A stretch of 60,507 bases of DNA from a virus: positions 1-60,507 of the IMG/VR virus record IMGVR_UViG_3300030090_004814; one strand, 5' to 3'. Position 1 is the stretch's first letter; each line of letters begins with the position of its first letter. Of this stretch, positions 41,228 to 49,772 are shown in pieces. The notes under the pieces are model-generated. The model ran no database searches, was not told the origin of the DNA, and saw only the letters and a program-made list of their open reading frames with translations. Both the position numbers and the translations under genes were made by a program.

Positions 41228-42829
41228 TTAGCGTCTTCTACCTCCTCCGATTAAGAAATCTTTAAGATCCGATAATCCCTCACCAACTGGATCTAAAGCT
41301 TCTTCTTTAATAGCTGTCGCAACACTACGTTTTTTCTTTCTTTCAGCGGCTTCTTTTTGGAAAAGCCTATCTAACTCCGCATCTTCAGCTTCTTCTCTTT
41401 TCTTAGCTTCTTCTGCTCTCCTCTCTTCTTCTTCTTTAACTTTTTCATCCACTTCAGCTAGTTTCTTTTGGTATTCTTCTTGATCTTTTTCATACCTCTC
41501 TTGCTCTTCTGCTTGTAGCATATCAAACTCTGCCTTTTCTGCTTCAATTGCTTTTAACTCATCGGCAGCAGATAATGGTTTTTGTTCTATTGTAGCATTT
41601 TTAGTAGCATCAAAAGCAGCAAGTTTGTCATCCGGTAACTTCTTTTCAGCAGGTTTTCCTTGTTTAGGAGGCTCTCCTTGTGCGGGTGATTTCCTATTCA
41701 TTATGTCTCTAAAGAGTGCAATATCTTGAGGGCCTAAATTTTCACCCATCGCTATCTTTCTTTCTAATATCTTACTCTGTGTAAAATCTAACCCTTTCCG
41801 ACTTTGTTCAGCATCTCCTTTTTTAAAGACTTCTGCTTTATAATCTTTTATTTGTTGCTGTTTAGCTCTGCCTTTTGTGTTACGGACAACCCTATCAAAA
41901 TCTCTCTCATCAAAAGATGAATCCCCTAGTTTTCTACCTTCTCTCAAAATCCTAGCTTTTTCCTCAGGGTTTTTACTGAAGTACATGGGATCTGCTGCAC
42001 CTTCTCTAGTCATTCTAGAAATGATCTGATTACCTAACTCTCTTCGTCTATCTACATTAGATAAAGTCTCAGCCTGACTGTCTTCAAAGGCTCTCGTCCT
42101 CGCATCTTCTAAGATCTTTTCCATATAATCTTTACGAGCTTGAGACATTTCTTCAGGAGCTTCAGGTTCAACAAGACCCTCCATCTGCTGCGATCTAAAA
42201 GCTTTTAAATCTAAAGGCTCTGCTGAAGGAATACCTAAAGCTGAAGCATCTTCAGATACTTTAGGTAAAGGCTCTCCTCCTTGCAAAAGAGTCGCACCTA
42301 TTCTTGTTCTAGGACGAGTTCTACTTCCGCTTCTAAGCATTTCCGTAAACCTATTTAATCTAGTTGGAGCTGCTTTAGGTGCAGAAGAAGCAACACGATC
42401 TATCGGGGTGTCTCTTCTAGCCCCTAAAAGTTGATTGTCAGTTCTACCTCTGCCAGATGTTTGTCTAGATCTAGGTAATCGTTGTCTTGGAGGTCTTGTG
42501 GTAGCTCCTGCTCGACCAAAAGCTCCTTCCCCCATTTTGCCAAAGCTTCCTTTTTGGTTTCTAACAGCAGTATCTACCCCTTCTCCTGCAAGTTTCCCAG
42601 TCCCTTTGGTTGTGCCTTTAGCTGCTCCTGTAGCAGCAGTTTTACCTAATTTTCCTAGGGTTACTGCTTGACCTATGCCAGGTAAAGCTGCTGAAGCTCT
42701 TAAAACACCTGAGGCAACATCACCTCTTTGAAAAGAAATACCTGCATTTATTAAGTCAACAAAGTTGCCAACTATGGGAGTCATACCCGCTACGTCTAAA
42801 CCTGTTTGTAATTTGTCAAGCCAAGCCAT
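41228..42829 (-). CDS. Probable internal virion protein with hydrophobic N-terminus
   Basis: A 533-residue protein. Residues about 5-70 (LDVAGMTPIVGNFVDLINAG, then ASAALPGIGQAVTLGKLGK) resemble the Gly-rich hydrophobic segment found ahead of toxin domains in polymorphic toxins and in some phage ejection proteins. The centre is basic and Ser/Pro-rich; residues about 400-520 form a long Glu/Lys coiled coil. No toxin domain follows. It may help form the channel for DNA entry. The 63-bp element lies 124 bases upstream. Confidence 0.6.
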   Translation of the reverse strand: MAWLDKLQTGLDVAGMTPIVGNFVDLINAGISFQRGDVASGVLRASAALPGIGQAVTLGKLGKTAATGAAKGTTKGTGKLAGEGVDTAVRNQKGSFGKMGEGAFGRAGATTRPPRQRLPRSRQTSGRGRTDNQLLGARRDTPIDRVASSAPKAAPTRLNRFTEMLRSGSRTRPRTRIGATLLQGGEPLPKVSEDASALGIPSAEPLDLKAFRSQQMEGLVEPEAPEEMSQARKDYMEKILEDARTRAFEDSQAETLSNVDRRRELGNQIISRMTREGAADPMYFSKNPEEKARILREGRKLGDSSFDERDFDRVVRNTKGRAKQQQIKDYKAEVFKKGDAEQSRKGLDFTQSKILERKIAMGENLGPQDIALFRDIMNRKSPAQGEPPKQGKPAEKKLPDDKLAAFDATKNATIEQKPLSAADELKAIEAEKAEFDMLQAEEQERYEKDQEEYQKKLAEVDEKVKEEEERRAEEAKKREEAEDAELDRLFQKEAAERKKKRSVATAIKEEALDPVGEGLSDLKDFLIGGGRRR

Positions 42830-42952
42830 TTATATAAAAATTGTTAAGTTCATGAATAAGAAAAGAAGAATGTATAAATTTAAGGTTTATTAGTGGTAAG
42901 TCAACCAATCGGCTAGCACACTCTGCATAAGAAAGGTGTGCACAAAAATACC

Positions 42953-43015
42953 CCCCTATCTAAAAACTTTATAAAACCCTATTAAGCATATTATTACATA
43001 TTGTTGTAAAATGCT
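42953..43015 (-). promoter_or_regulatory. 63-bp element, copy B (candidate late promoter)
   Basis: This copy matches 20216-20278 with identical internal spacing. It lies in the 207-base gap between the terminase stop and the start of the 533-residue gene, oriented to transcribe leftward. A GCACAC/GTGTGC hairpin (42916-42941) lies between it and the gene. Confidence 0.72.
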
Positions 43016-43036
43016 TTTCTTGTGTTAGGGATTTTT

Positions 43037-44806
43037 TTAAAGTTGATCTGTTGCTAAAATAGTAGAAAGTTTCTTCAAACTTCTTCCTTTTGAAAAAGTT
43101 CCATCTGAATTTTTCGTAGGAGGGTCAACTGCAACCAATCCGTGCCTCTGCCTGGCTAAATCTAAACACAAAAAAGCAGCATCCGCTAAGTCTGGTGATT
43201 GCCCAAAACGAGCTTTATAGTCAGGTTTTGACTCTAATTTCATGCGTAGCGTAGTGCTTTTTACCAAATCATAGTTCCTGCTAGTTATTTCTTTAGCTAA
43301 ATCACTTGATATACCAAACAATTGCTTTGTCCTACATAACTCTTTGCCAACAAACCAAAGCTCACTTACTCTGTTAAAGTAAAGCTCATACCCTGTTAGC
43401 TTACTTTTAGAACTAACCTTCTTATCTGATGCCTTCCCACCAAAAGAAACACGAAGAATCCCCTCACCAAACTCTGCCGCTAGTATGTCAGCCAAAGGAG
43501 AACCCGCACCTGTCGAGTCAATTGCAAGATCATATGGTTGAACCCCCCTCTTTTGACACGCCTCTTTCACCTGCTGAACAATCTGATAAGATCGGGGGAC
43601 GGCTTTGTTGGTGGCATCGTCAGTAAGTTGAACAGATTCTCCCAACTCACAAACAAATTGACCTGTTATATCTACTCCAACTTTACCAAAGTATAAGATA
43701 GATCTGTCACCATTGTTAGTAAATGCAGGGTCAAATCCCGCAATCGACGTAGGTTTGCTTTTCCATTTAACCTGATTCATGGACCCTGATCTTATGATCT
43801 CTGATTCACTGTACACAGTTTCAGCTTCATCTGAGTCAAAGAATACTGCTCTGACCATTCGCATGTACCCTCTACTCTCAGGACCTAGCAACTCAGCATC
43901 CTCTTCAATTTTTTGTGCAGTAGGTAGCCAAGGGTATAAGTCTTCTCCTGCTAAGACATTAGGAGATCTTTCTCCATCGAGTCTTATATACGTCCCTCCC
44001 CATTTAGTTTCCCATGTATCATCTGTTTCTACGTTAACAGATTCCCAACCTCCACCTTCTTTAGGAGTACTCCACACACCGAAAGCATCGAACCTACTTG
44101 ATGGGTTACTCATACCAACTAGCGAGAAGTAAGGGTTTTTTGACAAGTTTGATAGCCCTGCTTGTAGAATAGCTTCGCTTAATTCACTAAGCTCGTCTGC
44201 AATCAAGAAGACTTTTTTCTGCTTAATACCTATAAACTTACCAACCGCTTCTCTTGTTTTTGATTTTTCAGCAGCAATCAAAGATAATCCAGCTCTTTCT
44301 ACTAAGTTCCCTTGTTCATTTATATAAGCGACATTACCGATTGAATCTCTAATCTTAAAAGGAGCACCTTCTAAAACAGAGAGTAAACTGATCACTGAAC
44401 CCCAAATCCTTTTCCGTGCTTCTCTGAGCGTGGTAGAAGTGAGTAGGATTAATGTTTCATGTGGAGCAGCCATCCAATTGATAATACCCCACGCTGCCAT
44501 TGTATGTGACTTACCACTAGATGCAGCACCTCCTACAGCAACATATTTATTTTTGAGACAAGTCCTTACTATTTCTTCTGCCCAAGGATGTCTTACCATT
44601 AAAGGTTCAGGAACATCAGAGTTATTCCAAAGCTCGTCACAAAGTCTCCAAAAATAATATTCTCTAGCAGAGTCTTTTTTATGTTTAGAAAAACCGTACA
44701 GGAGTGCAGAGATCAGATTACATGGCGGTATTTTCATACCACCGACATCCATCATTTTTGTTTTAGCATCTATAGTCGGCTCATAAATAATTTTAGTTGG
44801 AGTCAT
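43037..44806 (-). CDS. terL: Terminase large subunit
   Basis: A 589-residue packaging motor. Walker A is GGAASSGKSH (92-101, K99) and Walker B VFLIADE (199-205). The nuclease domain has GFDPA (D359), IDSTGAG (D430) and SPDLADA (D542). The ATPase drives DNA into the capsid and the RNase H-like nuclease cuts concatemers. The gene lies opposite the putative small subunit, with only 33 bases between their starts. No Shine-Dalgarno is visible. An open circular map is compatible with headful packaging but does not prove it. Confidence 0.96.
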   Translation of the reverse strand: MTPTKIIYEPTIDAKTKMMDVGGMKIPPCNLISALLYGFSKHKKDSAREYYFWRLCDELWNNSDVPEPLMVRHPWAEEIVRTCLKNKYVAVGGAASSGKSHTMAAWGIINWMAAPHETLILLTSTTLREARKRIWGSVISLLSVLEGAPFKIRDSIGNVAYINEQGNLVERAGLSLIAAEKSKTREAVGKFIGIKQKKVFLIADELSELSEAILQAGLSNLSKNPYFSLVGMSNPSSRFDAFGVWSTPKEGGGWESVNVETDDTWETKWGGTYIRLDGERSPNVLAGEDLYPWLPTAQKIEEDAELLGPESRGYMRMVRAVFFDSDEAETVYSESEIIRSGSMNQVKWKSKPTSIAGFDPAFTNNGDRSILYFGKVGVDITGQFVCELGESVQLTDDATNKAVPRSYQIVQQVKEACQKRGVQPYDLAIDSTGAGSPLADILAAEFGEGILRVSFGGKASDKKVSSKSKLTGYELYFNRVSELWFVGKELCRTKQLFGISSDLAKEITSRNYDLVKSTTLRMKLESKPDYKARFGQSPDLADAAFLCLDLARQRHGLVAVDPPTKNSDGTFSKGRSLKKLSTILATDQL

Positions 44807-44839
44807 GAGATACTTGAAATATAGCAGTTATAATAGTAT
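44807..44839. promoter_or_regulatory. Compact divergent promoter region
   Basis: Only 33 bases separate the starts of the large terminase and the helix-turn-helix gene. A consensus TATAAT (44829-44834) faces right and ends five bases before the ATG at 44840, so a transcript would be nearly leaderless. Leftward promoter elements are not clear. Confidence 0.4.
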
Positions 44840-45370
44840 ATGTTAAGTGGTTTGGCTAAAGATAATAAAGAAGAGTTAATTCAAAGAGCAGTTGATTTAT
44901 ACCATCAAGGTTTAAAACCTGCTAGTATTGCTAGAGAATTAGACATACCTGGCACAACAATTAGAAGGTGGTTAAAAAACCATGCGGGAAGAAAACCTAA
45001 AGATGTTAGGGCAAAGGATCATGTTGAAGAAACTTTAACTAAACATGATACCCATATTGAAGAGAAAAAAACTATTGAGCAAATTGCAGATGCTCAAGCT
45101 ACTCCTGCTGAACAGTATAAAGCTTTCATGGCAGGGCTGTCTCTTAAAAAACTAAGAGACGCTGATAAGTTAGGGACGTTAGGTCCAATTAGAACAGCGA
45201 GGGATGCAGAGATTTGGAATAAAATCGCTAGGGAGAACTTAGGATTAACAGATCAAAAAGGAGGTCCTAATGGTAAAATTCAAATTGATTTGTCAATTCT
45301 TAGGGAAGACTGGAAAAAGAAAGGGAAGATTATAGATGCGGAGGAAAGTGAACCTGAAGATAAAAAATAA
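44840..45370 (+). CDS. Helix-turn-helix protein, possible small terminase subunit
   Basis: A 176-residue protein with an N-terminal homeodomain-like helix-turn-helix (AVDLYHQGLKPASIARELDI then TTIRRWLKNH) and a helical C-terminal region. The layout and size fit a phage small terminase, which recognises DNA and loads the motor. Against this, it is transcribed away from the large terminase and leads the replication operon, so a transcription regulator is also possible. Confidence 0.5.
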   Translation: MLSGLAKDNKEELIQRAVDLYHQGLKPASIARELDIPGTTIRRWLKNHAGRKPKDVRAKDHVEETLTKHDTHIEEKKTIEQIADAQATPAEQYKAFMAGLSLKKLRDADKLGTLGPIRTARDAEIWNKIARENLGLTDQKGGPNGKIQIDLSILREDWKKKGKIIDAEESEPEDKK

Positions 45371-45643
45371 ATGTCAACACACGAAGATGGAGATACCGCT
45401 CTGTTATTATATGAAGGATTACAAAATGCTTTTATTGGTAGTATAGAAAGATATGGGCAACCACCAATAGCCTGTTATAGTAAACGATTAGTAATCAAAG
45501 TACTAAAAGAAGAATATGATTTAACAGATAAACAAGCGAGAGACAGGTATGAATTTGAATATTTACTTAGCAATCATGGAGAAGCTACCCCTTGTTTTTT
45601 AAATGATGACCCACCAAATGTTTCAGGATCGTTCAAGGATTAA
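45371..45643 (+). CDS. Hypothetical protein
   Basis: A 90-residue protein with an N-terminal helix and a LKEEYDLTDKQARDRYEFEY segment. It starts directly after the preceding stop. Function unknown. Confidence 0.65.
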   Translation: MSTHEDGDTALLLYEGLQNAFIGSIERYGQPPIACYSKRLVIKVLKEEYDLTDKQARDRYEFEYLLSNHGEATPCFLNDDPPNVSGSFKD

Positions 45644-45866
45644 TAATCCAACAATAGTTATTAGGAAAAATTTACCTAATGACGACTTTCAATTTGTCAC
45701 TGAAAAAAGAGTTGGCACATACTATTTGGTAATACCAAAAACAGCTAAAGAAATATTCTATATTCAGATGTTAGTAAAAAATGTAGAAGTCATGATACCT
45801 TTTGAAGGGGATGGTTTAATCCTTAGTTGTAAAGTTGTAGATAGATTTTTTGTTTCACCTGACTAA
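45603..45866 (+). CDS. Hypothetical protein
   Basis: An 87-residue strand-rich protein (TYYLVIPKTAKEIFYIQMLV, EGDGLILSCKVVDRFF). It overlaps the gene before by 41 bases and the RuvC-like gene by one. Alternative ATGs at 45606 and 45618 cannot be excluded. Function unknown. Confidence 0.6.
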   Translation: MMTHQMFQDRSRINNPTIVIRKNLPNDDFQFVTEKRVGTYYLVIPKTAKEIFYIQMLVKNVEVMIPFEGDGLILSCKVVDRFFVSPD

Positions 45867-46351
45867 TGATAATAGGAATTGATAATGGTCTTGATGGTGG
45901 GTTAGCTGCTATTTCTAAAACGACAGGAGACTTAATAAATAAAACGGTTATGCCTACCCTAAAAAGAGGTAACAAAAGAGAAGTAGATGCCTATAGATTG
46001 TACCAGTGGATTTTAGGTTTAGACGAAATGCCAAGCAATTTTGTAATTGCAATAGAAGAACCTTTACACCATGCAAAATCTTCACAAGCAGTAAGATCAA
46101 TGGCATTGTCTTTTGGAAAAATAAAAGGGTTATGTGAAGTAAAAGGGTGGGAGCACTGTTGTGTTTCAGTACATAAATGGCAAAAGAAAATGTTAGGGCA
46201 CGTTCCTAAAGGTATGACAAAAGAGGCAGCAGCTTGGAAAGCAGAATGTTTAGCTCCTGACGAATGTTGGCAAAAAAGCAAAAGGGCTAGCAAGGCACAT
46301 GATGGGATGATTGATGCTTTTTTAATAGCTAGATACATTAGAGGGAAATAG
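45866..46351 (+). CDS. RuvC-like Holliday junction resolvase
   Basis: A 161-residue RNase H-fold nuclease with the RuvC acidic set: D6 in GIDNGLDGG, E64/E65 in IAIEEP, and H145-D146 with D150 in HDGMIDAF. It also has the basic SVHKWQKKMLG segment. It would resolve four-way junctions in replicating concatemers before packaging. It sits in the replication and recombination operon. Confidence 0.85.
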   Translation: MIIGIDNGLDGGLAAISKTTGDLINKTVMPTLKRGNKREVDAYRLYQWILGLDEMPSNFVIAIEEPLHHAKSSQAVRSMALSFGKIKGLCEVKGWEHCCVSVHKWQKKMLGHVPKGMTKEAAAWKAECLAPDECWQKSKRASKAHDGMIDAFLIARYIRGK

Positions 46352-46390
46352 TTCTAGCTTTTTTATTTTAGGTGTGCTAATTAAAAACTA

Positions 46391-47683
46391 ATGAAAGCAC
46401 TCTACCCAAAGCAAGGCACCGCTGCCGACTTTTTTATTAACACCCTTAGTAATGGTAAATCAACTATTGATACTTCTAGTGTAGGTACAGGTAAAACTGT
46501 AGTCGCTAGCCACATATCAAAAGAGTTAGGAAGACCAGTTGCTGTTATTTGCCCAAAAGCTGTCATCCCATCATGGGAAAGAGAGTTAGAAGAATTTGGT
46601 GTAAAACCTTTATTTGTATTGAATTACGAAAAGATAAGGACTGGTAATACAGAGTTTATGACTAAGCGAGGTAAGAAGATAATGACCTGGCATTTACCTG
46701 AAGACACTATCATCTTAATGGACGAGATACATAAAGCAAAAGGTCCTTATACTCAAAATGCACAACTATTAATATCTTTGATTACGCAAAAGTTTTTGGT
46801 GCACGGCATGAGTGCTACTGCATGTGAAGACCCTACAGAAATGAGAGCTATAGGGTACATGTTAGGTCTACATAGTTTGAATAAATCTGTTTCTCCAAAA
46901 AGGAGTTGGTACTCATGGATGTTATCTAATGGTTGTCTACAAGACCAATGGAAGACTTGGAAGTTAGCTAGTAGAAAAAAGTTAAAATCTGTTAAAGAAA
47001 CAATTTATGGGGTTACTGGTTTTAAGTTAACTATTGAAGACTTCCCTGATTCATTTAGAGATAACCGAGTTTTTGTAGAGCCAATACAATTCAATGCTCC
47101 TAATAAAATTATAAAAGCTTACGAGGACTTAGGGGTTACTCCAGACATTGTACAACAATTTATTGAGCACGGTAGTGTTGAGAACAGTGACTTTGATATT
47201 GTGAATATCCTACGTGCTAGAATGCTCGCTGAGAGCTACAAGGTTTTAGATCTAGCGGATATGTCAACTGATCTGTACCACCAAGGTAACTCTGTTGTGA
47301 TCTTTGTGAACTTCAAAGAAACGATTGATACCCTTTGCCAAAAACTAGATTGTGGCAGGATTGATGGTGGGCAAACTGCTCAAGAAAGACAGAAAGAGAT
47401 TGATGATTTTCAATCTGATAAAAGAAGAATACTTGCTGTTAATACAGCAGCAGGAGGCACAGGACTGTCTCTGCATGATGTGAAAGGCAAACACCCTAGA
47501 GTTAGTTTGATTAGCCCTTCTTTCTCTGCTAAAAACCATCTACAAGTCCTAGGAAGAATACACAGGAACGGAGCAAAGTCAGATGCTGTACAAAAGATAT
47601 TAGTGGCTGCGGGATCTATAGAAGAGAACGTAATGAAAGCCATAGAAAGAAAACTTAAAAACTTAGAAACATTACATGGATAA
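46391..47683 (+). CDS. SF2 (SNF2-like) helicase
   Basis: A 430-residue two-lobed ATPase. Motif I is GTGKT (32-36), motif II DEIH (111-114), motif III near GMSATA, and motif VI QVLGRIHRNG (385-394). The order and the NTAAGGTGLSLHD segment fit the SNF2/DEAD-like branch seen in many phage replication modules. It would move on or unwind DNA using ATP. It overlaps the next gene by eight bases. Confidence 0.9.
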   Translation: MKALYPKQGTAADFFINTLSNGKSTIDTSSVGTGKTVVASHISKELGRPVAVICPKAVIPSWERELEEFGVKPLFVLNYEKIRTGNTEFMTKRGKKIMTWHLPEDTIILMDEIHKAKGPYTQNAQLLISLITQKFLVHGMSATACEDPTEMRAIGYMLGLHSLNKSVSPKRSWYSWMLSNGCLQDQWKTWKLASRKKLKSVKETIYGVTGFKLTIEDFPDSFRDNRVFVEPIQFNAPNKIIKAYEDLGVTPDIVQQFIEHGSVENSDFDIVNILRARMLAESYKVLDLADMSTDLYHQGNSVVIFVNFKETIDTLCQKLDCGRIDGGQTAQERQKEIDDFQSDKRRILAVNTAAGGTGLSLHDVKGKHPRVSLISPSFSAKNHLQVLGRIHRNGAKSDAVQKILVAAGSIEENVMKAIERKLKNLETLHG

Positions 47684-48794
47684 CCAACCAGATCATGGAA
47701 GTAGAGGACACGCAGAGTTTTCACCATCTAGTCTTAAATATGTAGCCACTTGTCCTGGCTTCAAAGGGCGAAGTGGTACTAACGCTGCTGCTGAAAAAGG
47801 AACACGGATACATGAAGCATTAGAGATTAGAGATCCTTCAGCATTACACGATGAAGAGGAGCTTGAGATTTATGAGCAGATTGTAAAAGATGAAGCTGAG
47901 TTCATGCAGGAAATTATTGGGGATGAGGAATATGAAGAGCACAATGAAATGCTCACTCACGTACAGTTAAATGGGACTAGTACATGGGGGACTTGTGATC
48001 GTTTAATACTGTATGCGGATAAAGCGATTATGGGCGATTACAAAACTGGTATATCAGTTATTGATTCACCTAGAGACAATTGGCAAGCTAAAGCATATGC
48101 TTTGGGAGCTTTTCAAAAGTTTAAACAAATTAAGGAAATTACTTTCGTATTTTATGTTCCTGTTAGGAATGAAGTTCTACATGATGTATTTAAGCGTGAA
48201 GAAATGGAGGAGATGACCCATGAACTTTCTTTAGTTATCTTACAAGGCGAAAAAATTAGACCACAGTGGGAGTATGGTAAACCTGCTATAGCCGATGTTA
48301 ACCCAACTGTTAATTGCAGATTCTGTGCTTTTGAAGCTAAGTGCCCTGCTTTAGGTGCGATAGCTATACAAGTAGCTAAAAAGGTAGCCGACCATTCTAT
48401 TCCTGATACAGACATATCTGATCCTGATGATCCAAAGACTCTTGAAGAACTTTGGGCAATCGCAAAGATAGTAACTAACTGGGCAACACGTATAAAAGCC
48501 AAAGCTATTACTATGGCTAAAGAAGGGCATGAGTTTCCTTCATTGAGATTGAAGTCAATGGGGGCTACAAAAAAATGTAACGACAATAAAAAATTAGCTG
48601 AAATTGCTAAGAAGCATAACTTGTCGGATGAAGAATTACTCACACTTGCAACTTTTCCTTTGCAAAAGATTGCAACTGCTGTAAGTAAACAAGCCCCTGA
48701 TGGGGAGAAAGGACAAGCAAAACAGGATTTTTTGAATGAATTGCTTGAAGAAAAAATTGTCGATGTCTCCGAAACAAGGTACACATTGACGTAA
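47676..48794 (+). CDS. Cas4/RecB-like PD-(D/E)XK nuclease (DUF2800-like)
   Basis: A 372-residue nuclease with SPSSLKYVATCPGF at the N-terminus, GTRIHEALE (H46-E47), D108 in GTCDRL, and GDYKTG (D121-Y-K123) as the PD-(D/E)XK core. A CRFCAFEAKCPAL segment supplies three of the Cys residues typical of the iron-sulfur cluster, the fourth perhaps C26. It matches DUF2800/Cas4-like phage exonucleases, which probably process DNA ends for recombination. Confidence 0.85.
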   Translation: MDNQPDHGSRGHAEFSPSSLKYVATCPGFKGRSGTNAAAEKGTRIHEALEIRDPSALHDEEELEIYEQIVKDEAEFMQEIIGDEEYEEHNEMLTHVQLNGTSTWGTCDRLILYADKAIMGDYKTGISVIDSPRDNWQAKAYALGAFQKFKQIKEITFVFYVPVRNEVLHDVFKREEMEEMTHELSLVILQGEKIRPQWEYGKPAIADVNPTVNCRFCAFEAKCPALGAIAIQVAKKVADHSIPDTDISDPDDPKTLEELWAIAKIVTNWATRIKAKAITMAKEGHEFPSLRLKSMGATKKCNDNKKLAEIAKKHNLSDEELLTLATFPLQKIATAVSKQAPDGEKGQAKQDFLNELLEEKIVDVSETRYTLT

Positions 48795-48813
48795 ATTAAA
48801 ATAAAATATAAAA

Positions 48814-49491
48814 ATGAGTAAAACGAAAAAACCGCCTAAAGCGGAAATTGTAAAGCCTGAAAAGGCAGAGTTAGCAGCAGATACTGAATCAGCAAGATTC
48901 ACTATATCAAGAGACGATATTAACGTATCAAAGTTTAATGTTAAACAAAACTCTTCAGGGTACGAAGCAGGATCTTCTGGATCGTTAGTCTACAACATGG
49001 AAACCGAAGTGGTTCCCCCAAACACAACTAGTGATATTATCTTTGTAGATATTAAAAAATATTGGATGGAAGATGTAGGTTATGAAAATGACATTAAACC
49101 ACGCACTGCCCATACAGAAGAAGAAGCAAAAATTCTTGAAGAAGAGTCTGAGTTTGTGGTCCGTAAGTGTGCTGACCTTACCTTCTTAGTTCCGCAGCCT
49201 GATGATTGTGAAGATGATTCTCCATTCACATATGCTCTAGGAGATAAGAACTATGCTTTTGGCAAGATGTTTGTATGGAAAGGAGCTTATAGGGGGACCT
49301 ATGAAAAGATAGCTACCTTTCTTGTTACCAACCTCAATGCTGAATGTGAAGACATGTGCTGGACATTTAGAACAGTTGAACAAGAGTTCAAAAGAAATCG
49401 TTGGATGGAGCCTCGTGTGGACCCTTGTAATAAGCCAGTACCACAAGAAGCTAAAGATCTTGCAGTCAGAATGAGAGCCATACTCGCATGA
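48814..49491 (+). CDS. Hypothetical replication-module protein, possible ssDNA-binding analogue
   Basis: A 225-residue protein with an acidic centre and aromatic strands (SDIIFVDIKKYWMED, YAFGKMFVWKGAYRGTYEKI). DUF2800-type nucleases are often followed by a DUF2815 single-strand binding protein; this gene holds that place but I cannot see the family signature. No catalytic motif is visible. Confidence 0.45.
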   Translation: MSKTKKPPKAEIVKPEKAELAADTESARFTISRDDINVSKFNVKQNSSGYEAGSSGSLVYNMETEVVPPNTTSDIIFVDIKKYWMEDVGYENDIKPRTAHTEEEAKILEEESEFVVRKCADLTFLVPQPDDCEDDSPFTYALGDKNYAFGKMFVWKGAYRGTYEKIATFLVTNLNAECEDMCWTFRTVEQEFKRNRWMEPRVDPCNKPVPQEAKDLAVRMRAILA

Positions 49492-49682
49492 CCGAAAGAG
49501 AAATATTACAGAAAGAACTCGAAGCTGTGCAAGAGAGTATAGTTGAGGTCAGAAAGAACCTCGAAGATCTCACGCAAATGCTAGGAAGAATGAATCTACT
49601 TAGCAATATCTTCAGCAAAGAGTTAGAATCAATGGGTGGTCCAGACCCAAAAGAAGAAAAAGATTCTAGCGTGGACAGCTAG
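49488..49682 (+). CDS. Small coiled-coil protein
   Basis: A 64-residue protein that is almost wholly one coiled coil (LQKELEAVQESIVEVRKNLE). ATGA coupling links it to the gene before. Two hairpins follow, ending the first part of the replication operon. Confidence 0.65.
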   Translation: MTEREILQKELEAVQESIVEVRKNLEDLTQMLGRMNLLSNIFSKELESMGGPDPKEEKDSSVDS

Positions 49683-49689
49683 TTAGCCC

Positions 49690-49766
49690 AAGGAGTTGAG
49701 GGACTCCTTCCTTACCCTAGTGGTCTTGGTTTTTCTTGCTTTCTACCAAGATCACTAGGGACTTTT
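49690..49766 (+). terminator. Double hairpin before the DNA polymerase gene
   Basis: The first stem is AAGGAGT/ACTCCTT (49690-49709). The second is 16 pairs with one G-T, between 49715-49730 and 49745-49760, followed by ACTTTT. The polymerase ATG lies only 12 bases after the second stem, so this could be a terminator, an attenuator or an RNase processing site. Confidence 0.78.
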
Positions 49767-49772
49767 ACCCCT

